Below are positions 46,762-59,505 of a DNA stretch of 64,000 bases, in pieces. This DNA comes from Alnus glutinosa (taxonomy: Eukaryota > Streptophyta > Magnoliopsida > Fagales > Betulaceae). Position 1 is the first letter of the stretch. Each line of letters starts with the position of its first letter. The stretch lies in assembly GCF_958979055.1 (NCBI RefSeq), contig NC_084892.1, positions 5,225,501 through 5,289,500 of the forward strand. Reading direction: 5' to 3'. The notes beneath the pieces were generated by a model. The model was not told the origin of the DNA, searched no databases, and worked only from the letters and a program-made list of their open reading frames with translations. A program made the position numbers and the translations under genes.

Positions 46762-47559
46762 TAGGGGTGTGCATGGGGCGGGGCGGGGCGGATTTTCGCC
46801 TTTTTTGGCCCCGCCCCGCACCTTTGCGGGTTGGAAATTTCCAACCCGCAAACCGCACTTTATAAAGACTAACCGTGCGGGGCGGGTTCGCTCGGGGCGA
46901 GGATTGCGGGTATTGCGGGGCGGGTATTTTGAGTGGCATTTACGTAATTTTGATTTTATTTTGTAAAAAAATAAAAATTCAATAAAATACTAGTTTTTTA
47001 AATAAAAAATTAAATTCAAATTTCCATTCAAGAACATTTTCCATGGAATTAGCCTTTTAAACTAAAAGCCCTATTAATTATAAGATAAAATTCTAAAAAA
47101 CATGATTTCTATTTTCTCCCATCAACAAAGCATAATTGAATAAATGTAAAGAATAAAAAGTTATAATATTTCACTATTCCATGTAATCAATTTTCTTGTC
47201 TTTTTCAGAAGTAATGAAAAGATTATTTCAAATAACAATACAATAAAAATGTGTACACTTTAACATTCCATGAAATTGAACCATAAAAATTGTATTCCTC
47301 ACACAATAAAATAAGCTAGTGGATCCATTTTTTATTTTATTTTTTATTTTTTTCTACTTTGTGCGGTGCGGTGCGGGGCGGGGCGGGGCGGGGCGGGGAC
47401 CCGCATTTTTTAAAAGGCTAAACCCGCAACCCGCCCCGCATAAATTTCTCAAATTAAGACCCTAACCCGCAAAAAAACCTGAAAACCCGGTCCTCTGCGG
47501 GGCGGGGTGGGGCGGGAGCTGCGGGGCGGGGCGGGTGCTGCGGGTTTTGCACACCTCTA
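46762..47559. mobile_element. hAT-type element with G-rich ends
   Basis: Ends TAGGGGTGTGCA and TGCACACCTCTA are inverted repeats. The flanks GTCAGAGT (46754-46761 and 47560-47567) form a perfect 8-bp duplication. The subterminal regions are runs of GGGGC units (46777-46793, 47363-47399, 47498-47540) and CCCCG complements, while the middle 400 bases are AT-rich. Non-coding, 798 bases. Confidence 0.88.
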
Positions 47560-47567
47560 GTCAGAGT

Positions 47568-48864
47568 AGTGTCTATGGGCCATGCATATCAAGTTAATAA
47601 GATCAGACTATGGGAGGTATACTCTCCTTTCATTTTTCTTTTTTCCTATACCTTTAATAGTTTAATATATAGATGAAGTCACAATCTAAATAGAGATAAT
47701 TGGTGTATCCAAACAAATCTCTTCAATAAATCTTCTTTATTTGGGTTTATATAAATACCGCCATTATTTATACTAAAAACAAATGGTGTACGTTAATATT
47801 AATCTCCTTGTGAAAATAATTTGTCTTGAGGGATAAAAGATGAGTAGGAGCTAGCCAGCCAACTGCTATATGTAAAGCCCATAGCCAACTAATATACCCT
47901 CTTTCTTTTACGTCAGTTGGAACATAATGAAATTGAAATCTGTTAATTCTCTCTCAGTTGGAGATCGACGTGTGAGGTTGCTAAGTGTCACGTCAGCGTC
48001 TTCGATCTTCACAAAAGCTAGAGCTAGCTAGCTTAGCCTTAACGAGTGTAAAAGTTTTGTGCATCTACTCCGACAAGTCGTAATGGAATTCCGAGTCAAT
48101 TTATCTTAACCCGATAGACAAGAGACCCGTACGTACCGGCAGCACGTCCTAATGTCTAGGAGTAGGAGCTGTCGCCGATGGCCCCCATACTTTTCCATGC
48201 GCATCCACGTGTGCTTTGTTAATATGTAATGACGTAAGAAAAAATGATACTCATATTTACATTATCAATTCAAAAAATTATTCAATTTATAGTTTTTTTA
48301 GAGTTTCTTATAAAATTTAATTTCACTAAATAATTAAGTAATGCGGGATTTAGAACTCATTACTAGTTTATAAACTACCCACTCAAATTATGGGGCCGGG
48401 GTATTCATTTTTCTAATATAGAGCGGGAGTGTTGCATAACAACTAACTAACTAAATTGTTGATGTCGAATTTTCCGCAGTGATGTGTCAACAGAAGATTG
48501 GATTGCAACAAAAGAATTGATACACCAAATGGAACCTCCAAACTCTGTTTCTTACCTTGAATCTGCAAAACAAAGCGTGTCGGGGTTGTTCCGGTGACGC
48601 TCCCTCCAAAGGTCAAGTTAGAAAGGAATTAGCCAAAATGTTCCAAAGAGAGAGAGAGTGTGTGTTACCTCAATAAATGTTGTTCTTATATATCATCTGT
48701 ACTTCCGTACCCTCATTTATGGTCTGCAGATATTTCAAATCTTTTCCTTTAACTCCTTTCCATAAAAGTTACTCAGGGGGTGAAGATCCGACTTCACCTT
48801 CATGTCCTGTCTTATATTTAGGAGCAAGCCGAAGTCGGGGATCAAATCATCCACTCCCTATTGT
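47568..48864. other. Gene-free interval with LTR-like relic
   Basis: About 48300-48437 is a diverged relative of the candidate LTR at 3339-3546 (AATGCGGGATTTAG, GGGGCCGGGGTATT, GAGTGTTGCAT). The rest shows no gene. Confidence 0.4.
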
Positions 48865-49029
48865 CAGGGGCGGAGCCACACTATGGCTTGAGCCCCCCCA
48901 AGCCAAAGGGCTCCCCCCCAAAAAAAATAATCTAAAAAAAAAAAAGAACAAATATAATTTTTATCCCTATTCTTTAAAAAATTTGTAGTTTTGGCCCCCC
49001 CCAAAGCCTAAAAGCTGGCTCCGCCCCTG
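48865..49029. mobile_element. Small hAT MITE
   Basis: 165 bases with ends CAGGGGCGGAGCCA and TGGCTCCGCCCCTG and perfect flanks CCTATTGT (48857-48864 and 49030-49037). Termini match the larger element at 861-2028, so both probably used the same transposase source. Non-coding, with C and A runs. Confidence 0.9.
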
Positions 49030-49037
49030 CCTATTGT

Positions 49038-50777
49038 ACTTGTTTTTCAATTCTAACGACGGTAGACAATTAATTACCAAGATCTTAATAAATGAAATAA
49101 TCTTCAGCTATTAATGCTCTTTGTTCTTTTCCTTGATAGCAGCCACCTCGGTCTATGACTGGTCAATCAATTCCGAAATCTAATTTCATTAATTAAATTC
49201 TATCTCTTCCATTTCAAACAGTGGCAGAGGGAATTTTCTCAATATAAATTAACAATAAACTCTTAACTAAAATCCGGCTCATTCAACACGTACATGTTTT
49301 GTCCATTTATCTCATCTAACACTAGTTGTTCAACAAAAGAAAATACAGATAAATTTTATGTTGAATTAATAGAGTTTCAGTGGCTAGTGCCGGCCAGTAG
49401 AACTCTCATTGCATAAGAAACCCGAAGCAATAGAACTCCCCGTGCAGAACTAACCCAGAGGAACCAAAAACTTACTGCTTGCTGATGCTGACAGAATTGG
49501 TAAAAGGATTAAACTTGTTGGTGTTTAATACTTTGACACGGTGATGCATAGTTGATTCTGCCAATTTCTGCATGCATTATCTGTCTGAATATGTCTCAGA
49601 TAAGTAGGCCCGGCCACCAGGAGACAAATAATTGTTGGAGTCTTAGTTCACTTCTCCAAGTGGCAAATTCGTTGAACAAGGCAGTCCCATACCGCACAGG
49701 TGGAGATCGATGGTTGTATTATCGATTTAACTCTCTCCTTCTCACGGGGATTTTTCACTTTGACCCACCCCAAAGTGGCGCCTCCACTACCTATAATTTT
49801 TTTAAAATTTTTAAGTGGTACTATTAATGTGGCGGCAGTTATTTGATAAATTTGACGTGACGGGCCGTTAAGGTTTTGGACAAAAATACCATGTTTATTT
49901 ATAAAATATCAACGAGTACCATTTATGATAATTTTACAAAGCAAAATGGCCCACCCACTTATCTTATGAAAAATATTTTTCAAACTTTTAATTGGGACAA
50001 TATTTCTCCAAACAATCAAAAAGATTTTAATGTGCCCTAATAAATACTCTTAATAAAATAAAAAGAGAAAAACTTAAAAGTAGAAAGAAAAGAGCAAGCG
50101 AAAGAATGCCCCCAGTAGTGCCTCATTGCCGGCCGTCCTCTTGTAGCTCCTCAGGTTCAATTTCATCCTCGACCGATCCAATACTGTCGATCACCTGAGC
50201 CTCAACAGAATCTACGGCCAATTGATTACAAATGTTATTATTTGCAGCGGACGGAAAAGGATGAACATGCATCACCATAAAGAAAACCCTTTTTTTTTTT
50301 TTTTTAATTTTTTTTTTCAATGTTTTTCACGTTGCAGGCTAGGCAAGCCGTCTTTTTATAGAAATTAATAGTCGGCAAAAAGATGAAGTCGGTTGTCAAT
50401 CAAAATTCAAAAAAAAAAACACAAATCCTGTAGGCTGTAGCCACGTGACTTGAGAAAATCAAGTCAAGTCAACTTTCACACGGAATTCGCGTGAATGCAA
50501 TTCGATCTGTACAATTGAAGAGACTGCTATTCATCATTGTAGCCCGTAGGGACAAACAAAAGGAAAGTAGTAAAGCAAACAACATTAATTATTAATAAAA
50601 GGAAAACAACGTAATTTGTGATGACAAAGAAACATTTATTATTAGAATGATAATTAATAATTATAACAGTAATCTAAGTATCAAATAAAAGGAAAAAAAA
50701 AAACACTACCACCATTTATTATTAATTATTTTTCTTTAAAAAATAGAAACCATATTTAGGCTCAAATTTAATTTTTA
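49038..50777. other. Gene-free interval
   Basis: No gene recognised. 49740-49990 has wording typical of plant MITE or UTR-like repeats. A minus-strand open stretch near 50123-50320 ends in lysine repeats from a T run and is not credible as a gene. Confidence 0.4.
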
Positions 50778-51405
50778 GGAAAAAAAAGTACACATCTCTC
50801 CCTTAAACTATCATTCAATTGTCAATGTCTCCCCAGCTATCAATTGTGTCAATATTTTTTCTCAAACTATTAAAACATGTCAATGTCACCCCTAGGACCA
50901 ACAAAAAAACAAAAAATAACCTTAATTTTTTTTCAACAACACAAAATTGTCTTTATAAATTCAAAAAAAAAACACCTAAAAAAAAAATTAAAAAAAAAAG
51001 AAGATAAAAACTAAAAACTAAAAAAATAACTTTTTTAAAAAAAACAAAATAAATAAAATTAAAGGGGAAAAAAAAGAAGAAGAAAAAGAACGAAAAATAA
51101 AAATGAAAAAATAACTGAAATTTAAAAAACAAAGGAAAAGAAAAACCCGTTTCTTATTTTTTATTTTGTTTTTTGTTTTTAGTTTTTTTGTATAAGTTTT
51201 TGTTATTTTATATTTTGTTAATAATTTTTTTAGTTTTTTTTTTTTAACTTTAATAATTTTATGAATGATATTTTTGTCATTAGAGAGAACATTAACATTT
51301 TTCGATAGTTTAAATGAAAAAATTGACACGGTTTATAGTTAAGAGAGAAATATTATGAATGAGATAATAGTTTAAGAAAATTATGTTTACTTTTCTAATT
51401 TTTCC
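50778..51405. mobile_element. Mutator-type MITE with long inverted ends
   Basis: GGAAAAAAAAGTACAC...CTCTCCCTTAAACTATC on the left is mirrored on the right (GATAATAGTTTAAGAAAATT...TTTTTCC) for roughly 120 bases. The 9-base flanks TAATTTTTA and TAAAATTTA agree at 7 positions. The interior is nearly pure A/T homopolymer-rich DNA. Confidence 0.6.
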
Positions 51406-51981
51406 TAAAATTTATTTTGTTTGAACATGGCACTGGAGAGAGAGAGAGAGATCCATGCTTGAAGCGCATTTACTCAATTTTGCCTTTCCTTTCCTTGTAA
51501 AGTACATATGTACCTTGCGAGTCACAGTGTTTTGCCATTTTTGACAACCAATGATTTGACATTATAATTATCGAATACACCTTTAAGTCTAAAGTTAACG
51601 ACAAATTGCAATTTAATTCATCATTATTTAATTAAAAATATTAAAAATTATATTTTTATCCAACAATATCGATTTAACATTCATAATCCATCATGATAAG
51701 TTTTTTTTTTGTTTTTTTTATTTTTTATTTAACAGAATAAAAATTAGTCAAATAATAAAATAAAAACACAATATCTAGTATTACTTCATCTTTATTATAT
51801 AGTAAATTATTATACGATTGTTATATAATTTTATAATATAATAATAAAAATTAATTATTAAATAAACCCTTACGAATAATAATAATTAATAATTAAATTT
51901 TACTGCCTTTTCATCGCAATTAGAACGCAAAATTTACTGAATAGAATTACTCCGTCCCAACAAATCCACTCGTCTTTTGCT
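51406..51981. other. Glycosyltransferase 5' flank
   Basis: AT-rich DNA with a GA repeat at 51436-51449. No coding sequence; probable upstream regulatory region of the next gene. Confidence 0.4.
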
Positions 51982-51989
51982 TATAAAAG
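51982..51989 (+). promoter_or_regulatory. TATA box of the glycosyltransferase gene
   Basis: TATAAAAG places transcription start near 52012-52016. The ATG at 52014 would then sit at the cap, whereas the in-frame ATG at 52062 would have a leader of about 50 bases. This favours 52062 as the start codon. Confidence 0.7.
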
Positions 51990-52061
51990 CCCCGAAACAA
52001 CCAAAAAAAAATTATGCAAACCCCAAAGAAACACCCAACACAAATAGTCCAACTTTCATCA

Positions 52062-53846
52062 ATGGCTAATTACCGACACCATGAAAACCAGGGCAGCAAT
52101 GGTCAAAAGCAAGCGGAGGTGGTGGTGGTGATGGTGCCGTTTCCAGCGCAAGGCCATCTGAACCAGCTCCTCCACCTCTCCCGCCTTATCTTGTCTTACA
52201 ATATCCCCGTCCACTACGCCACCTCCTCCATCCACAACCGCCAAGCCATGCTCCGCCTCCATGGCTGCGACCCAAGCTCAGTTTCAAACATCCATTTCCA
52301 CGACTTCGTCATCCCGCCTTTTGTCTCCCCTCCTCCCAACCCCAACGCGCCAAACAAGTTCCCTTCGCATCTACAGCCATTGTTCGACGCTTCCTTGCAT
52401 CTCCGTCAGCCCGTGGGCGCGCTTCTACGTGAACTTTCGTCCAAAGCGAGAAGAGTCGTCGTCATCAACGACTCCATGATGGCGTACGTGGTGCAGGACG
52501 TGGTTGCCATCCCAAACGCCGAGTCGTACACTTTCCACAGCGTGTCGGCTTTTGCTTTGTTCTTGTATTTGTGGGAAGCAATGGGAAAAGAAGTACCGTC
52601 GTTAGAAGCAGACGGCGGCAAGAATAACAATATCCCGAAAGACCTTCCGTCTCTTGAAAGTTGCTTCACGAACGAGTTCTTGGACTTCATTGCTTTTCAC
52701 TGTGACTTCCAAAAGTTGAGCTCTGGGAGACTCTACAACACATGCAGGATCATAGAAGGTCCCTATCTGGATTTGATGGAAAAGATACGTGGAGACAAGA
52801 AGCACTGGGCTCTTGGGCCATTCAATCCAGTCAGGATACCTGAAAAGAAGATCAGTTCAAATATTGGACGGCACAAGTGCTTGGACTGGTTGCATAAACA
52901 GGCCCCTAATTCGGTACGGCAAATCACCACTTAGTTTAAGATTAATTCAATCGTTAAACTTAAAAGCTAAAAATTAGATTTTTTTTTCCTAAAAGTTATT
53001 TCTAACTTTTTCTATAGACAAACACTTTATTTCCTAAATTCCAAACAGGCTCTTAATCCATGCTATAACACTTCTCTTCACGCTTTAATTACGGTGAGAC
53101 GTAACACATAGAATATTAATTAGGTGAATGACGAGGATATATAGACTTCAAACTCAAAACTTATACACTGATATTATGTTATATCACAATTTTTTTCAAA
53201 AGCTTAAGCTAATCTATGGATTTAATCATTTGTTTAATTTTTATTCTAATAGGTAATATATGTGTCTTTTGGGACGACAACCACCATGGAAGAAGAGCAA
53301 ATAAAGGAGCTGGCAATTGGGTTGGAGCAAAGCGAGCAAAAATTCATCTGGGTATTGAGGGATGCTGACAAAGGAGATGTTTTCAATGGAGAAGTTAGAA
53401 AGGCTGCGGTTCCCAAAGGGTTTGAAGAGAGAGTTAAAGAGAGGGGAATAGTGGTGAGAGACTGGGCCCCTCAGCTGGAAATTCTAAGCCACCCTTCAAC
53501 CGGAGCGTTTATGAGCCATTGTGGATGGAATTCTTGCATGGAGAGCATCACCATGGGAGTGCCGATAGCGGCGTGGCCGATGGCGTCCGACCAGCCGAGG
53601 AACGCAGTGCTGATAGCGCAGTTGCTGAAAGTTGGTATTGTCGTGAAGGAGTGGTCCCATCTGGATCAGATAGTGACGTCAAGGTCTGTGGAAAATGGTT
53701 TGAAAATGTTGATGGCATCGAGAGAAGGGGATGTGATAAGGAAGAGGGCAGCGGATTTGGGCGGTGCTGTCAGGCGCTCTTTGGACAGAGGTGGAGTTTC
53801 ATGCATGGAGTTGGATTCTTTCATTGCTCACATCACTAGGCCGTAG
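52062..53846 (+). CDS. UDP-glycosyltransferase, zeatin O-glucosyltransferase type
   Basis: Two exons, 52062-52913 and 53253-53846, with a 339-base GT-AG intron, give 481 residues (497 if the ATG at 52014 is used). The N-terminal VPFPAQGHLNQLLHLSRLI has the catalytic His (about residue 32), and the acceptor-side Asp is likely in INDSMM. The C-terminal PSPG box (about 355-398) runs from WAPQLEILSHP through HCGWNS to SDQ. The closing Gln is typical of UDP-glucose users. Sequence style is that of the UGT93 zeatin O-glucosyl/xylosyltransferases, cytosolic enzymes that conjugate the cytokinin side chain for storage. The substrate is inferred from family only. The frame is intact. It is isolated in repeat-rich DNA with no partner genes. 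Confidence 0.9.
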
Positions 53847-55363
53847 AGGGGATCCTATAGACATCAAAGACCAAGGGAAAACAAAAGAAATGCCCATATT
53901 TTTTTTTTCTTCTTCTGTCTTTTTCTTTTTCTTTTCGATCTATTCAATTGGGGGAGGGGGAAAAGAAAGAAAAGAAAAAAGAAATGCAGATCTGAAATCC
54001 AGTTAATTATGCATCGTTTCTATTAAATCATCATTTATTTTAATTTTTTAATTTAATTATTTAATTAAAATTTTAATATAATTTATTTCAAAGTTTAAAA
54101 CAATAAAAAATAATTTATTTAATCATTTAATCAATATTTTTATAATACTTTTCCTGAGCTTTGTCTAATATCAGATGAGTTCTGAGTACTTTACTTGTGC
54201 GGTGCATGCACTTTGTTTTATTTATCAAGAAAACATGCAATAAAAAAGGAAATTGCAATTTCAGTTTGCTTTTTTATTCTGAGCAAAAATCAATCAAACG
54301 TGAATGAATGATTCCTGCACTTCTCACACATAATTAAAAATTAATGCTAATTGAAAGATTGAATCAACAATTCATTATCGGTTTAAATTTTTAAGAAAAG
54401 ATTCATACACTACTAGTGTATAACTAGTGTTGTACAACCCTCCAACTCATCGATAAAAGTAAAAAAAAAAAAAAAGAATATATATAAAGATGCAAGGACG
54501 GAAGGACCTTAAATAACAGTTAAGACTGTTCTGACTGCATGTGCAAATTAAAATGCTACCAAGTACGTAGCATGTGATTCAATCATTCAAAGAAATTAAT
54601 AATGCGAGAATAATTAGCTCTTTGACTCTAATTAATAAGTGAGATGCTTTCTGCTGGTAATGTATTTTGGACACAATTGCATCCAATATTTAGAAAGAAC
54701 ATTATTAAGATACCATATTAGTTTATTCATAAATTAACTAAAACAAAAGCAAAACCATGGGCAAGCCAAAGTAGTCTATATACAGGTTCGATCTGTTTCA
54801 CCCAACCTATAATATTGGGTATCATTAATTAACGACCTCAACAAGATGCTTGTAGGAGCTAGCTCCATGATTAACTATTTGGACGAGGAATCGAGTGTAG
54901 GGATCTCCCCTGATCGATGAGATTCACGTCCAAACATGTATTCAGATTATCCAAAAACCCGTTTGATCGGGACCTCTTACAATTACAGATGATTCTCGAC
55001 GGACTGATATATAGTTGATTCATTTGTTATGAATCACTTTAGGACAAAAACAGTTGCAGCAGTTAAGAGACAATAAAAACTAATTTTAAGACACATTAAG
55101 TGCGTGTCTAACTAACCAATTAAAAATACAATTGATTTCACATGCCGATGGGTCTACTTGCAGTGATCAAAAGATTGAATTCCCATATATAAGACAAAGT
55201 TTTTATTGTTTTAATTTGAAGTGTATATAATAAAGATAAAGAGTGGTAAAGGAAACGGGCACGACTCTTCTTTTTTCCTTTTCTTCTTTTTTCTTTTTTT
55301 TTTTTCGAAAAAAAAAAATAATCCTATAGGTAGAAGAAGAAATAGAAAAATATGAAAAACGAA
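53847..55363. other. Gene-free interval
   Basis: 3' flank of the glycosyltransferase, then AT-rich DNA without recognisable genes. A poly-A run is present near 54459-54474. Confidence 0.4.
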
Positions 55364-55718
55364 GAAGAAAAAACTACACATGCTCCTTTTAAACTAGCAG
55401 AAAATTTACAATGTCGCTCCTAAATTTTCAATTGAAGTAATGTTTTCCTAAACTACTAAAAAATTGCAATATACCCCTCCATACAAAAAAAAAAAAAAAA
55501 GTTAAAAAAAATTGGGGTTTTTTTCTTCATAATTATACTGATACTTTTGTTTTTTTGAAAATTTTTAGAGGGTATTTTTGTCTTTTTGTGGGACAAAAAG
55601 AGTACATTGTAATTTTCTAATAATTTGAAGAGATATTGCTTCTATTAATAGTTTGAGAATGAGTCGAACGACATTACAAATTGTTTAATAACTTAAAAGA
55701 GGTTTGTGTACTTTTCCC
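55364..55718. mobile_element. Mutator-type MITE
   Basis: Left arm (GAAAAAACTACACATGCTCC..., ACAATGTCGCTCC) and right arm (AACGACATTACAAATTG...GTGTACTTTTCCC) are inverted copies over about 110 bases. Termini resemble the MITE at 50778-51405. No clear target duplication. Confidence 0.55.
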
Positions 55719-55952
55719 AACAAATAAACTAGAAGTTGAGACACAAAAGTAGCCTAATAGGTTTTTTAAAATTGGGATTGAGGGAATTGATTAAACTAGA
55801 ATTTGCTAGTACTTCATGCAGCTTCAGATAGCTCTTATCGAGTTTACTTGTTCGAAAAAGTTTTTTGCTGTTCACTCCTCTACCCAAACATGTAAATTGT
55901 AAACCCTATCAAAATTCTTTCATATTTATTGTCCAAATTAATATCAAGCAAA

Positions 55953-55954
<2 letters not shown>

Positions 55955-56005
<51 letters not shown>
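55955..56005. repeat. (TA)n microsatellite
   Basis: About 50 bases of pure TA repeat in gene-free DNA. Confidence 0.95.
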
Positions 56006-56007
<2 letters not shown>

Positions 56008-56429
56008 TACCAGAATCCACTGGACCACATGACTGTATGCTGAGACTTGAGAGACGTGTAGCAGCATCTATATATATTATATTTTTTTTATTAATTTATT
56101 GCAAAAGCAGCAGCTAAACTGAGGAGCATGCACACCATGAGCTTGAACTCGATTCATAGACTTTTATTTTATTTTTTTGGTTAATCATAGAGTTGCACTG
56201 TAGCAGGATTCAAAGCATCATCGATTAGCAAAAGAGAAACAAAATGCATGCACATCCATGTCTTCGTTCAACGCAAGATTTTGGACGGACTTGGTAAAAA
56301 ACCGACAATTAAGAGAAATGCTACGGGCCCATACCAAATCAGCTTTTCGTGGATACTTGTTCAGGATAACGATGATATAATATTTCTCATTTTATAACCC
56401 TTTTCAAAATGGACATTTTCTTGACATAC

Positions 56430-56545
56430 ACAAGCATTCTTTTTAGGAAAATGGTACAAATTTATCCTCCCTTCATCTCTTACCTATATCTTTTAGGAAA
56501 ATGATATAATTTCATCCCTTTCAAATCTCTTACCTATATCATTTT
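56430..56545. repeat. Imperfect 50-base tandem repeat
   Basis: TTTTAGGAAAATG.TA.AA.TT followed by ATCTCTTACCTATATC occurs twice in succession. No other content recognised between 56006 and 56950. Confidence 0.6.
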
Positions 56546-56965
56546 CAAATTTATCATTAAATTTGTAGAAATCACATTATGTCTCACAAATTTAATACTA
56601 AATTTGAAACTTAGTTATATAAAAATGAGTAGGAGATAATTAGGATATAGATGTCTAACATGTCCCGTATTAATATATAAATAGGAAGCAATGAAAGAGT
56701 CAATTTTAATATGATGTTTCATATAAATAAAGGTGCTACTGGTTATAACTTATATTCATTCAGATATTTGAAGAATAATAGCAAAATAATAGCAGTATCT
56801 TCAAATGAAAGTGCATATTACTTTGTTACTTTTATTGATAAATTTTTCAAATGATGGAAAGCACATACGGAAAATTAGATGAAAGAAAAATGAAATATTT
56901 TCGGTCTGATAATGGATTGGACTCTAGGGATGCTGAATTTTTATTGTTTTGCAAAACATAAGGTA

Positions 56966-57122
56966 TTTAGATCCTCTACTGTTTAAATGAACTGGAGAGT
57001 ATCGATTCCTTGTAAAAATAAGGACAAAATTGTCCTAAACATGTGAAATGACAATTTTTGTCATTATTTGTACAAGGACTGAATACTCTCTAGTTCATTT
57101 GAATTAGAGAGGATCCGTTTCC
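56966..57122. mobile_element. Fold-back MITE
   Basis: Two arms of about 66 bases are inverted copies (GATCCTCT.....AAATGAACT.GAGAGTAT and complement), leaving almost no loop. The sequence AAACATAAGGTA is directly repeated on both sides (56954-56965 and 57123-57134), apparently a 12-base target duplication. It would form a hairpin RNA if transcribed. Confidence 0.7.
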
Positions 57123-57134
57123 AAACATAAGGTA

Positions 57135-58112
57135 CTACTCATCACTTCACAATTTATTCAATTTTAAATCGAAAATTCTTTATGTTATTCGACCTTTTGG
57201 GTACAACATTTCATTTTTAGAAAGTTTTCAAATTGAGAAACATTTTGTTTATGTTAAGTTTCCGAAAAAGAAAAGTTCTAAGTTAAGATGAGATATAAGA
57301 GCCTACACATTGCCCTAAGAGATTACAAGAGAAGAAAAGAGAAAAGTTTTATAAAATGATGGCATCTGTATAGAGGTGCTATTTTGGCCTAGAGATTCAT
57401 CGAAGAGACAGCATGTTACCAGTGCCGAAATGAAAGCGCACCACATTAAAGGACGTTTACGTGAAAGTGTGGCACATCGTGACATCATCATGTTTTGCCA
57501 CGCTAAGTGAACCAAGATTAATCAGGTGGCCCATATTAACTCTTCTGACAGCTACAAGTTGAGAACGAGTCATTCAGAATTATGCGCAACCCCAACATAC
57601 AAGGTCTAATAGTATACGAAATCATAAGTAACAAGTGAAAAGAGAAACTTTTGCTAGTTCAAAAATTACGATTTATGTCAAGCTCGATGAAAAAAAATTA
57701 TTTTATGAAATCTTTTTCTAAACTTATGATTTGGTAGCGTAATACAAAAAGCTTTGTAGTTTAGATTTATGTTAAATTAAACTGGAAGTGTTATGTGTCG
57801 AACTTAATTTGTTGCAAGTGTCTAAGTTATATGAATTTCTATGATATAAGTAACGTACTTGCCTTGATGTGATTTCAAGAAAAATGTTTTTTAAGAATTT
57901 TACTTGCTGAGCATTTCCACTCACCCATTTTGTTTTCGTTTTCAAGATATATGCAGCAAGGTATAGGAGGCCTGGATGGAGAATTAAGAGACATTAGAGA
58001 TCATATCACGAAACTCTAATTTGCACAAAAAATAATTTTTAGTAATTATGTTACGTGCTTTAGAATTTTGACCAAACATTTCCACAATAAATAAAATTTT
58101 CAATTAATATTA
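57135..58112. other. Gene-free interval
   Basis: No recognised gene or element. Confidence 0.35.
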
Positions 58113-58679
58113 GGAAAAAATCATACTTAGCCCCTAAGTTTTTATTTGATTTGAATTTAGCCCTTAAGTTTTCAATTTTAAAAATAAAGTCCTTAGAATT
58201 TGACCAAGTTTCAAATTGATCCCTCTATTACTTTACCGTCAAAGTTAACAGTTTTTCATTTGTCACATGTGTTTCATTTGATACGTTAGGATTTATGTTA
58301 GCACCAAATACAATGTCAATGTCCATGTGAGCATCAAAGTTAGCGGTTTTCCATCTAATATTACAAATCTAGAAGATTAGGATAACGCAAAAGATGAATT
58401 TTGTTTCTAGAGTTGGGTCTTCTTGTTTTTTATTTTTTATTTTTTATGAATGACTTGTTGCTTAATGACATGGCATTTGTATTAGGTGTTAATATAGACG
58501 TTAATTTGTCAATTGAAACACACATAAAATATACCAAACTATTAATTTTGAGGAAAAAAGTAACATATGAGCCTATTTAAAATTTGTGCAAAAACTTAAG
58601 GACCTTATTCTTGATATTAGAAACTCAATGACTAAATTCTAATAAGATAAAAACCTAAGGGCTAAATATGATTGTTCCC
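58113..58679. mobile_element. Mutator-type MITE with 9-bp target duplication
   Basis: Ends GGAAAAAATCATACTTAGCCC and its near-complement (GGGCTAAATATGATTGTTCCC) begin inverted arms of about 85 bases. The flanks TTAATATTA (58104-58112 and 58680-58688) form a perfect 9-bp duplication, the Mutator hallmark. No coding content. Confidence 0.85.
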
Positions 58680-58688
58680 TTAATATTA

Positions 58689-59505
58689 TCATTTATCATA
58701 CATTAAATCCTGCATTTACTTCAGTTGCTCCAGTTGACCTTATAAGGCTTTGCACCTCTGAGAGAGTAAGTAGACGAACCTAACCCTTGTGGCCGGGGCG
58801 TCACATTCTTAACAAGAGGATTTTTCTTAATTTTCTTAATGAAAGTCATTGCCAATGTAATATTTAAAGCTAAAAGCAAAATCTGTTGACATAAATCAAG
58901 AAAAATTGACTGGTTTTGCCCTGTGCCAAACATTCCTTGGTGGCTTAAATTTAGAAATTACATCTTATTTCTAAATAATTCTCCCATCAGAGATCAAAGT
59001 ACACAACAAGAAGAAATTTGACCCGTAATTAGCAGAAGTATATAAAAAGATAACATGCAATCTGTACATAGATTGCCATGTCAAGAAATTGCACAATATT
59101 TCTCAGGATCAAATTTTACAAACCAAATGTCGATATGTTACGCCACAGTGGAGGCATCCTGCTTTGGAAATTTATGACTCCCAAGTATGCTTTAAGTAAA
59201 GTTCTTGTTATCTTTCTGATGTAGCATTTTGAAGTTTGCTTGAAATTGTGTTAAAGAGCTTAAAAAGTGCTTTTAGTACATACAAAGTTGTACCAGGCAA
59301 AAATTCGTCCATTTAATAGAAAACTTAAAAAGCACTTCTTTGAATTTTTTTCTCTAAAAAGCCTAAAACTGCGTTTTAGGAAAAGCTTAAAAATGAGGTT
59401 TTTCTTTTTCCTTTTTTTTTTTTTTTTTTTTTCAAAAACTCTTTCCAACGCAATCCCAAACTAGCTCTTAATTTTGAAGTATAAAACTGCATCCAGTCAG
59501 GAGAG
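58689..59505. other. Gene-free interval
   Basis: No recognised gene. T and A runs near 59409-59432. Confidence 0.35.

Noticed and set aside
46637-46939. Frames over the GGGGC-rich region
   Set aside because: They arise from the repeat composition of a hAT-type terminus.
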